Shown piece after piece: positions 55,804 to 64,000 of a stretch of 64,000 nucleotides of DNA (position 1 is the stretch's first letter; each line of letters opens with the position of its first letter). Where the stretch lies: positions 103,738,988 to 103,802,987 of the forward strand of contig NC_085140.1 of NCBI RefSeq assembly GCF_024139115.2, read 5' to 3'. Both the position numbers and the translations under genes were made by a program. Below the pieces are notes generated by a model that saw only the letters and a list, made by a program, of their open reading frames with translations, searched no databases and was not told the origin of the DNA. The stretch comes from Armigeres subalbatus. Its lineage: Eukaryota > Arthropoda > Insecta > Diptera > Culicidae.

Positions 55804-56415
55804 ATATCAGTTTTTGCATCTCACAAGAAATGTGAATAAAATAAATTGTAAAAAAAACTGTATTTTAATTAATTTTATATTTTTTTCAATTTAATTTATT
55901 TATTTTTAATTTTTTTTTTAATTTTTTTAAATTCTATTCAAATTTAATTATATTTTAAATTAGTTTCACTTCAATTTGACAATGTTGTTTAGTGCTTGCT
56001 GTTTAAAATCTGCACGCCGAACGGCCGCAACTGCTGCTGCTGCTAAAGAGAAGTAGAGTTTGTGGTTGAACTGTGACACTGGCGGCCCCTGTTGCGGCCG
56101 CTAACTTCCGGTATCCTTTTTTTCTGGTCTATTTTTAACTTAGGTCGATCACTCTGAAAAACACATCCGTGGGTTTGGAAGTGAAAGTTATAAAAGTGTT
56201 CAGTTAGATAAGTTAAGAAAATTAACAAGAAAAAAAAGTTAATTTGAAGGACGGAGCTGCAGCCATTGATGCACAGCTTAGCCCAACGGAATGAAAGGCA
56301 ACGGAAAGAAAACGTCCAGCACGTTTTCGATTTTTCAATAACCGCAAACAATGCAATGCATTGCTTATGATTGGATACGTTATTTTCCTTGCAATGACTT
56401 CCACCACATTCTTCA
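55804..56415. other. AT-rich low-complexity tract, then unassigned
   Basis: 55840-55990 is almost pure A/T (ttaatttaatttatttattt-like). 56030-56415 has a 128-codon minus-strand frame with no family motif. Confidence 0.4.
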
Positions 56416-56530
56416 TAGTGGAGACGCATGGTATTTATTGTTTTCGTTTCGTTAATAGAATTATTTTTATTTGATAATAATTAAACTTCTAATTCCAATG
56501 GTTCTTACAACTCAAATTACAATGAAGCTT
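56416..56530. repeat. Second copy of the tggagacgcatgg repeat
   Basis: Direct copy of the start of 46476-46620. Confidence 0.5.
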
Positions 56531-56837
56531 TTTTATATTAATTGTACACAAAACAGGCGAACTTTACAGTGTTGGTAAAATCATTCACAAATCTCAATCA
56601 TGTACCGCGGAGCACCACCGGTACGAACATCGTCGGCATCGGCGTCGCGCTGCAAGTAATTTATGCCGGCGGCGGTAGCGGGGATGGATCTGGTGACTTT
56701 TTTTCCTTGCGTATGTTACCTTGAGGGCAAAAATCTCCTACACTTTCGTGAGCAATTATGTTTTATTTACTAGGGAAATACTTCTATATACACACTTAAT
56801 TTTTTTTACCGGGATCTCAACAAAATGTTGAACTTTT

Positions 56838-57007
56838 ACCGAGAATCGCACAGCCGTGCCCCAGTAAACATGTTTTTTGCCAAGATTTCTGTCAAAGTTG
56901 CTGATAATCAGCAAATAATTTGCCGAAAATCAGTTAACAAACGCTATTTTTGCCGGAACATCAGTTATTTATTTTGCTGGCGCACGGCTGTGCGGATTTT
57001 TGCCGAG
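56838..57007. mobile_element. TIR/MITE-like hairpin
   Basis: gcacagccgtgcc and ggcgcacggctgtgc are inverted, with outer accgag and gccgag. Inner ttttgccaag / tgccgga phrases are repeated. Confidence 0.4.
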
Positions 57008-57049
57008 CTGCAGAAATAAAAACTGAGTGTGTAGATCACTAAGGGACAT

Positions 57050-57560
57050 TCTTCTGAATTTCAAGCGAAATTCTTCCGTATTTGTATTTCTCAACTGTAT
57101 TTCCAAAGTAAAGTGTTTTGAATTTTCACAGGGGTTTCGGAAAACCAAGAAAAATGCTCCAAGATAAATTCTTTTTAATTCCCAAGGGAAACTCTTTTGA
57201 ATGTGCACCGGAAATTCTTTTGAATTTCCGATTGAAGTTATGCGGAATTTTCATGAATATTTTTTTCCGGAGTTTAACGAAAGATTCTTCTCAATTGCAG
57301 CTAGGTTTTTCAACCCTTTTAAAGTTCATTTGAAAACTATTTTAATTTACTCTGATAGATTCACAAAAGAAATTTTCCAAATCTCATGAGATTTTTCGAA
57401 CCAATTCTCATGAGAATTATCGATCTTTTAAAATTTAACGGGACATCCTTCTAAATTTCCTAGAAAATTCCATTAAAAATTGTTTTGAAGTTCCACAGGA
57501 AGTTAGTCAATGCCGAGGAAAACTCTTAAGAAGATTTTCTATAGATTTTGACAAGAATTT
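57050..57560. repeat. Degenerate aatttcc-type repeat
   Basis: gaatttcaagcgaaattctt, gaaattcttttgaatttccg and related phrases repeat irregularly. Confidence 0.5.
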
Positions 57561-57917
57561 GCATTGTAAACTATTTTGGTACTAACGAAACAATTCTTGA
57601 AATTTCTACCGAACTGAGCGGCCTTGTCAAATTAATGCTTGCTCCATCACCACGATGCGAGTTCATCTGCACACGATCATACTACCGTTATGACTCGAAG
57701 TCCGGACACCTAAGCACTGCTGAATTTTCAGTTCAATATTTCAAACGGAATTAAGTACTTGACGCTGAGTGATAGCACACCCTGTCAAGATTAAGTTATC
57801 AAATTTGCTAGTGTACTGAAAATGACATTTTGTATGCACGAAATAGCTAATATAATCGAAAATATAGAACATCGCTTGCTCCGAAATCCGGACACAGTAT
57901 AAGGGATGCTTCAAATA

Positions 57918-59988
57918 CCGGACAATTTTGCTTCGAATTTCCGGACACTTCGATTTTGGCTATATTGATTCTCAAATATGAACGGATTAACCGTTCAAAG
58001 ACAACTAGGATCTAGCATTCATATTTCTCGATTAATATAAATCCGTAATGTAAGGTTTATATGCAGATTTGTATGGAAATCTGGCATCCCCCGGTTGTGT
58101 GTACCATCCAAAGTTTCTGTTCAGGACTATCAAAAAACTGCATTTCAAACCAAGCGGGAGCATTTAACTGCAATATACAACATTGGGAATCCAACAATTT
58201 TATACAATCAATCGTGTCCGTGAAATGTTGATTTTTTTTTTTATTTGAGAGGTGTCGTTCACAACGTGTCTTTTTAAAACAATTCTGTTATAAAAGCTAG
58301 TTCTACGAACTTGTTTTTTTCTACAAAAATGTGAATGGTTCAAAAAATACTTTTGAAGACAACTTTTCACTAGAAACTGAAGGCAAGTTTTGCTACTTGT
58401 GTGCAATTAATAAAGTGATACCATTTACCATATGTGTATAAGTATTAGACCTCTTCATGTTTTCAAAAAGTATCAAAAATTCAACCGGTCAGCCCAGAAT
58501 CAAGTCGATTTAGTGTTTTTGGGCTATTTTTAATTTTGGAAAAAATCTATCAAGATATATAAACGTCGAAAACTATCGCAACAACATCTATACGGAAGCT
58601 TTTGGTGTGCTCTACAAGTCTTGTGAACATTGCGATTTGTTCCGTTCACGTTTTGTCCATGTTAAAATGATTTTCAAGCTTTTAAGTGCATAAAAATACT
58701 GTTTCCCCCAAAAGTCGTTGTTTTACAAAATTCTTGAATTTATGACAAATGATTTTTAGTTTATTATATTATTATTCCTCTTTTTTCCCTGAAAATTTGA
58801 GTAATATAATTGCCCATGTGAGATTTACCGTTAAATTCTTAAAAATCAGAAGCTGAACATTTGTCATAAATTTGCACGCTGAGATTTCTTCAATCAAGTT
58901 GTTCAAACAAAGAAGCTTCGATTTCACTTGTTACTACGATGCACTTAATGTTAAAAGCATGCAGGCATATGATGGAATTAACAAAATTTGGAAGTCGTTT
59001 GTTGTAAGCATCAAATATCATATGATTCAATTTATGTTTTGTTCGAACAACTTGCTTGAAGAAATCCTAACGTGCAAATTTATGACAAATGTTCAGCTTC
59101 TGATTTTTAAGAGTTTAACGGTAAATCGCACATAGGCAATTATATTACTCAAATTTTCAGGGAAAAAAGAGGAAAACAAATATAATAAATTAACAATGAT
59201 TTGTCTTAAATTCATGAATTTTGTAGAACAACGACTTTAAGGGGGAAGAGTGTTTTTATGCACTTAAAAGCTTGAAAATCATTTTAACATGGACAAAACG
59301 TGAACGGAACAAATCGCAATGTTCACAAGACTTGTAGAGCACACCAAAAGCTTCCGTATAGATACTTGATACTTTTTGAAAACATGAAGAGGTCTAATAA
59401 GTATATATCGATAAGCTGAGAGCAAGCAATGTTCCTTTTGGGGTGTAGCTACTCAAATCTAATGAAATTGTAACTATGCTTGCTCATTACGAATCATTTG
59501 CTTTCAATTAACTTAACTGATAAACAGTTATTTAACATCATTTCAGCATGTCCGGAAATCGAAGCAATTGTAAAAACTTGCCTCGAAGTCCGGACATACA
59601 GAAAATGTAATTAAAACTATAAAGCTATGAATTCCCAAGTAATTTCTTTAATTCATGACAAAGAGTGCTATCATACTATGTTAATAAATTACTAATACCC
59701 CTTGCAAATGATCGAATATAGAAAATATGAGCTTAGTTTTCTAATGTTGAGTCTTAAACTGCATTCTAAGAAAAACGGAATTCACCGTTGATTATGACAT
59801 GCCTTCATCTTTTACCTCTAATTTTCAAGTTTTTACCGCAGATCACGGATTACTTACATTTGTTAAAAGTCTAAAAATCTTTCCCTGTATTGATAACCCA
59901 AGAAATACTTGTTGAGATGGTAAATAAAGTTAAATAACAATTAAAGTGTCCGGCTTTCGAAGCGTCCGGCAATTCGAAGCAAAACGGT
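57918..59988. mobile_element. Possible element with tccggac-rich inverted ends
   Basis: ttttgcttcgaatttccgga at ~57925 is mirrored by gccggacgc / aattcgaagcaaaa at ~59965-59986. Additional gaagtccggac copies occur at 57698, 57885, 59548 and 59575. The foldback at 58445-59397 would be nested in it. Boundaries are uncertain. Confidence 0.3.
58445..59397. mobile_element. Foldback element, ~950 bp, TA-flanked
   Basis: ttagacctcttcatgttttc at 58445 and its inverse ending at 59397, with TA on both sides. The arms (58445-58910 and 59043-59397) match over agcttttggtgtgctctaca, acattgcgatttgttccgtt, cctcttttttccctgaaaat and gctgaacatttgtcataaat. The right arm lacks ~110 bases present on the left (58480-58588). 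Confidence 0.75.
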
Positions 59989-60302
59989 AATCGCCAAAAA
60001 CGGCAGATGCATCATTGGGAAGAGTTGATTTGAGAAAACTGTCGGTTCCATTCGAATTTTTGTGGGTTTATCATCCGACAGCTTTAAGTCAATAGAATCC
60101 GATAGACGCAGCTTCAAAAGTGAGCATCTCTGAACCTTCTGGAAGATTCTGAAGGAATTACTGAAGATAATCGTGTGTTAAAATCATCCGTGACGTTTAG
60201 CAACGACCGTTCCATTAAACACCAAGATACACGAGTCTTGATTTGAAAATTTGTTCGTGGATCAGCCAACCAACGGCCACGCAGACAAAACGCAGTTGTA
60301 TG
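59989..60302. other. No recognisable feature
   Basis: Unassigned sequence. Confidence 0.35.
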
Positions 60303-60483
60303 CAAGATGAATACACCACTAGGTGTTCCAATTTGCCAAATTCACGATTCAGCCATCTTGGATTTTAGTATGAGAGAGCCAGCCGGTTTGTTTATGTTTT
60401 GCACCGAAAATTAATTTTTCACCCCGCCTTCTTCACGTCCATAAACTTGGCAGATTGAAACACCTAGCTGTGTATTCATCTTG
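60303..60483. mobile_element. hAT-type MITE, 181 bp, perfect 8-bp TSD
   Basis: caagatgaatacaccactag and its inverse (ctagctgtgtattcatcttg) are the ends. GTTGTATG is duplicated at 60295-60302 and 60484-60491. Confidence 0.8.
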
Positions 60484-60491
60484 GTTGTATG

Positions 60492-61031
60492 TAATGAGAA
60501 AATAGATCCTTAAGAAACAAAAAATGCATGAAAAAGGCATGGCTACCTAACCCAATCACCTTCATGCACTTTCGCCGAAAACCTTTGCCAACCGACATGC
60601 TTCGCTTAAATGTCACCACGGTGTCCGCTTTGAAAATTCGTTGTGCTGCTACAGTACGGCAATTGCTGTGAATACAACTCAAACAAATTAAACTCTCGCT
60701 CGGCTCCGTTAATTTCAACCATTGGTAGACGTTCAGAGTTCGACAAGCGTCAGATCAGTTACCAGCTAATCAGTTCTGAATTTTGAAAAGCAGAAATTAC
60801 ATGCTGCAGTGAATAATCTGTTTTTGCAATTCCTTATCTCAGATCATAACACCTGATTCACAGTTCATGTTTGAGTGATAAAACGGCCTACTTTTCCATT
60901 CCAACGAAATGGGTGCTTTAATATAGAAATACTAGAATAAGAGATCGGCGAAGACGCCATCTTGTTTCCAATCAAACCGTCAAAAGCGGTTCCAATTCGA
61001 CTTGTTTACTTTTTGCTTCCATAATACTAAA
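60492..61031. other. No recognisable feature
   Basis: Unassigned sequence, small frames only. Confidence 0.35.
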
Positions 61032-61180
61032 GACACACTGGTGGTACAAGGACCGTGGTATACCACGGTTATATACCCTAGTACATATTGTACCATGGTT
61101 TTCCACGTTGTACCAGCATGGTACAAGGCGACACACCTGTGGTACAACTTGTACCATGGTACGAATACCATCAGTGTGTC
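61032..61180. mobile_element. MITE built of ggtac/gtacc palindromes, 149 bp
   Basis: gacacactggtggtac and its relative ataccatcagtgtgtc are inverted ends. The interior repeats ttgtaccatgg, ccacggt and gtggtac, so many alternative stems exist. Confidence 0.6.
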
Positions 61181-61216
61181 ATTAGTATAAGATGCAAGCA
61201 AAAATTTCGTGAAAAT

Positions 61217-61262
61217 ATCGTGAAAATAATACTGCAAGTGCTGCCAGTATTATTTTCACGAT
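61217..61262. repeat. Perfect 18-bp-stem hairpin
   Basis: atcgtgaaaataatactg pairs exactly with cagtattattttcacgat across a 10-base loop. Confidence 0.7.
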
Positions 61263-62630
61263 TTCATGCATTTTCATACGTTGCCATTTCGACAGTTTTT
61301 CACTCCGCCGGTCTCTGGTTATAGGGTTGCTACTTTAATATTAATCCATTATAGCACTAATTTAAATGAAATAGTTTGATGGACATGACATCAAAATTCT
61401 CCAAATGCAAGTTCATCTATCGCTTCATGGTATGTCGAGCTATGCAATGTGGCATGCACGATAATATGAAATCTGATTGTTCTCTGCAGAAACATGATTT
61501 ATTGGCAAGAATAATCATGAGAAATAAGTTAGACAGCAGATAGACTGTACCGCAGACAGACGTTCAAGTTCGACTTACTAACTTGTGTAAAAAACATGGC
61601 CGTCGGATTGCCAAGTAGCAATAAGCGAAGAGATGGCGCCACATGTCAAAACGGCATACTCGGCAAACATTATTTGCCGTTTTGTTTTGATTTTTATTTC
61701 GTCAAAATATTTTAGTTTCTTGATCGGATCTGCCCGATGGGACTCTTAATAAAAATGCATAAGCACGCACACACGCGGTGTTGAAATGCAATAAAAAAAT
61801 CTACGATTTTCGGTCCAAACACATGTTTTGAATCACAATCGCCAAAAAAACACGCATGTGAAAGGATCTAGGTAAAAAAGCCAACTCGAAAGTTCCGAAA
61901 AGATGGTAACAGCATACACGCAGCTTCACAATTTCTTTACTATATCGTGGCAAGAACTGCAAGTAAAGTGATTCGCTTGGCTACATTGTTTAAGTCGAAT
62001 GTAAAGTCGTTCAGATTAAAAAATAGATTTTTGCGGCCGTGCGGGGAGATCATTGTTGAGTGTTTCTGTTTTGCTTCCATGGTTCAGTGGGTGGGAAACG
62101 TGGGTGAGATAGAAGGCGATCGGCAAAACGTCAGCTTCATGTAGGGGAGAACGGTACAAAATGCACCCCTGGGGCCAAATGGCCTCACACATGAAATCAC
62201 TCATATAGTCTGTTGTAATACATTTATGAACGAATATTACCATTACAATTCATGATTAGTTAACCATCATTGAGCTCCATTGGAAAAATTTAGCAAAATC
62301 CCTTCATATTCACTCAAATTTAATGTTTTGCTATTCTTCCACCACATCCGTAAGATTGTAGTTCAATCCATTAAGAAAAAACAAACAACCATGCGTTCAC
62401 CATAATTTTACATGCAATTGAGTCATTTTAGATCACCATTCGGGCGTTTTGCCCCAGGCCTATTTTTAAAACATTTTTTAAATGCGTTAGAACGTCATGA
62501 AAACCTAATTGTTTTGAATAGGAGATCATTGTGAAATGTAGCTGGGTTTGTAAATTTTGCACCTATACGTTGAAATGGTTGGGTTTTTATGTTTATATGG
62601 GCGAAAACATCGAAAAAGGTTAAGGGGTGC
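61263..62630. other. Mostly unassigned
   Basis: Around 62145-62480 phrases containing gggcaaaa/ttttgcccc-type complements (caaaatgcacccctggggcc and gcgttttgccccaggcc) suggest a decayed TIR element. Otherwise nothing is recognised. Confidence 0.3.
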
Positions 62631-63205
62631 TGTTACGCAAATTGCGTACGCGCCGCTGCCATCAATTAGAAGCAGTGAATTTGTGTCATCCCATGACGGA
62701 TAATTCATCAATAATTATTTTCTGTGCGTACAACACCATTCCCCCATCCATATTCATCGTCACTGTATGCGGAGTAGCTATGCGATACAAGGGACTACAG
62801 AAAACGGAACAAAACAAAACAATATGATTAATGAATGAAAGTTAGTGTTCGATTGTTGATTACAATTATCGGGTAGAAATTCTCTTGGACAGATTGCGAA
62901 TTTTATAAAACTAAACATTATTTACTAGGTACAAATTACTGAACTAGTGGAAAATAGTACGAATAGTGCACAGTTTAACAGTTTAATCACAGACAAAGAT
63001 TAATAGCTATTTCTCACGAGATTAAGGTAATTGAGTTTGAAAGTAAGTGATTGAGACGGCTTAAGACTAACTTTAAATCTAAATCACAGAGCGAATATCA
63101 CAGCTAGTTGAACGCAGTGCGTGATACAGGCCATAATTCGTGCAGAAGTACGTACACTGAGGTAAATGAAACAAAATATTAATGTAGAGTCCCTAAAGTG
63201 TAACA
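62631..63205 (+). repeat. Candidate 5' LTR of a BEL/Pao-type retrotransposon
   Basis: The segment begins TGTTACGC and ends GTGTAACA, giving TGTTAC...GTAACA inverted ends of 6 bases over 575 bases, in the size range of insect BEL LTRs. It stands 283 bases before the PHD-finger reading frame. No primer-binding site is evident right after it, and the 3' LTR, if any, is outside the window. Assignment is inferred from ends and position only. Confidence 0.35.
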
Positions 63206-63488
63206 TAAAATATGCATCAGGCAGATAAAACTAACTTACCGTACAGGACCGCTTTCCGGATAAAACGGGATTACGAAGATACTAAACGTAAGTATTTAGA
63301 TGAGTCAGATTCTGATCGAATCATAATTTAAACATAGAGCACGATGTATTGAAATTACTATTATTAAAACCCACAGGGAAAATTTAACGCATCCTAGTGT
63401 GAAATAAAGGATTGTTCAAATTTGCGGAAGTACTGTCTTCTGATTGTTGCCAGTTTGGGAACAAATTAAATTTTCCGTTTAGTCCGGA

Positions 63489-64000
63489 ATGTCTAGCGGA
63501 AGCGTAGCGGGTGCCGGGGAAAATACTCGGAGAAGAAATGGCTTTCCTGGTGGTGAGGGGGCAAGTTGTGGTACGTGTCGTCGAATTGATAACAGTCGAA
63601 TGGTGCAATGTGACGAGTGTGACGTATGGTTCCATTTCGATTGCGTGAGTGTGGATGACAGTATTCAGGATCGCGACTGGAGCTGTAATGAATGCGTGAG
63701 GATGGCACTGGAAAAACAGAGGTATGCGTTGGGCGAGCAGTTGGAGCATCTTGAGCAGCAGCAGAGGAAGTGGCAACGAGAGCAGCAGAAGCGCCTTAAT
63801 GATTTGGAAGAACGGCATGACTCCGAGCAGCAACAGGGACAACCTGAGTGGCAGCAAAAGGAGCAGGACCAGGTCGACCAATCGCAGATAGGACAGTTGC
63901 AGTTGCAGCAGCCGAGCTTGTGCAGGGGAATAGCATCTTCGAGATGTCTGGGTACCATGCCGAAGCAGCAGCAACAGCGTCATGTCCAAATTATGGAGAA
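63489..64000 (+). CDS. PHD-finger, Gln-rich coiled-coil protein; probable N-terminus of a BEL/Pao gag (partial)
   Basis: Open from the ATG at 63489 to the window edge (170 codons). A TAG lies in frame at 63480-63482, which fixes the start. Residues 27-69 form a complete PHD finger, C4HC3: C27, C30, C41, C44, H49, C52, C66, C69, with MVQCDECDVWFHFDCV and the conserved Trp two residues before the last Cys pair. Residues ~72-150 are rich in Gln, Glu, Lys and Arg with heptad-like leucines, a likely coiled coil. Aedes BEL/Pao retrotransposons carry this PHD plus coiled coil before a DUF1759-type gag, and an LTR-like sequence lies upstream, so that is the best call. A host chromatin-reader gene is the alternative; gtaagt near 63288 and a ttgttgccag acceptor-like site near 63452 could form a 5' UTR intron. 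Confidence 0.7.
   Translation, partial: MSSGSVAGAGENTRRRNGFPGGEGASCGTCRRIDNSRMVQCDECDVWFHFDCVSVDDSIQDRDWSCNECVRMALEKQRYALGEQLEHLEQQQRKWQREQQKRLNDLEERHDSEQQQGQPEWQQKEQDQVDQSQIGQLQLQQPSLCRGIASSRCLGTMPKQQQQRHVQIME

Noticed and set aside
63384..63989. 201-codon minus-strand frame rich in Leu and Ser
   Set aside because: It is the complement of the Gln-rich PHD/coiled-coil coding region on the plus strand.
1..64000. CRISPR arrays, bacterial operons or prophage
   Set aside because: Tandem arrays here lack spacer/repeat alternation. Codon use, SINEs and retrotransposons show an insect nuclear genome.

Overview
This window looks like a TE-saturated, intergenic or intronic piece of a culicine mosquito genome, most probably Aedes (Stegomyia). 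The pointers are two tRNA-derived SINEs matching Feilai with clean target-site duplications (TSDs), LOA-, RTE- and CR1/Jockey-type non-LTR retrotransposons of the mosquito kind, a Ty1/copia remnant, and dense hAT, TTAA- and TA-type MITEs. No complete host protein-coding gene is visible. The main host-like signals are a possible noncoding first exon near 22.44-22.67 kb (+), an exon-like reading frame near 52.20-52.49 kb (+) and a weaker one near 16.7 kb (-).

Layout: 0-0.5 kb, RTE tail and degenerate ttcctccagg-type repeats. 1.0-6.8 kb, a copia remnant whose 3' LTR is split by a TA-flanked element (1712-4089) and by a hAT-like element with an 8-bp TSD (4154-6679), which itself carries several hairpin MITEs. 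6.8-10 kb, an RTE fragment, a tRNA-SINE cut by a TAA-flanked MITE, and a 1-kb TIR element. 10.85-14.77 kb, a foldback element with ~370-bp arms hosting a 2.84-kb retroelement-like insertion with a 25-bp TSD. 15-17 kb, a perfect hairpin, another RTE fragment and MITEs. 17.4-19.07 kb, a hAT-ended element filled by a 23-bp hairpin-forming minisatellite. 19.4-20.07 kb, a hAT MITE and a 393-bp retroposon with a 23-bp TSD. 23.19-25.87 kb, a 790-bp-arm inverted repeat holding a dead Tc1/mariner transposase piece. 26.85-27.2 kb, two head-to-head tRNA-like SINE heads.

28.0-33.8 kb is a nearly full-length LOA/I-group retrotransposon on the minus strand (gag with zinc knuckles; endonuclease, reverse transcriptase, RNase H) with a 14-bp TSD. 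All its frameshifts are single-base homopolymer contractions. 35.1-37.1 kb is a TIR element with a near-perfect ~510-bp-arm palindrome. 38.07-40.47 kb is a 62-bp satellite split by a 1.45-kb hAT-type element with a perfect 8-bp TSD, which carries a 53-bp retroposon with its own 12-bp TSD. 40.5-44 kb holds pieces of a ZBED-type hAT transposase, two Feilai SINEs (one inside a foldback with an 8-bp TSD) and a Jockey-like RT fragment. 44-48.6 kb is largely featureless. 48.6-54.9 kb has a MITE cluster, a 3'-truncated CR1/Jockey-type element with an expanded ~387-bp repeat in its coding region, and an ORF1 fragment of the same family. 55-61.3 kb holds further MITEs and foldbacks. At the right edge (62.6-64.0 kb) a probable LTR is followed by an open frame encoding an intact PHD finger plus Gln-rich coiled coil, running off the window. 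This is most likely the start of a BEL/Pao-type gag.

The genes do not form a pathway. They are layers of nested insertions, and the TSDs allow their relative order to be read.
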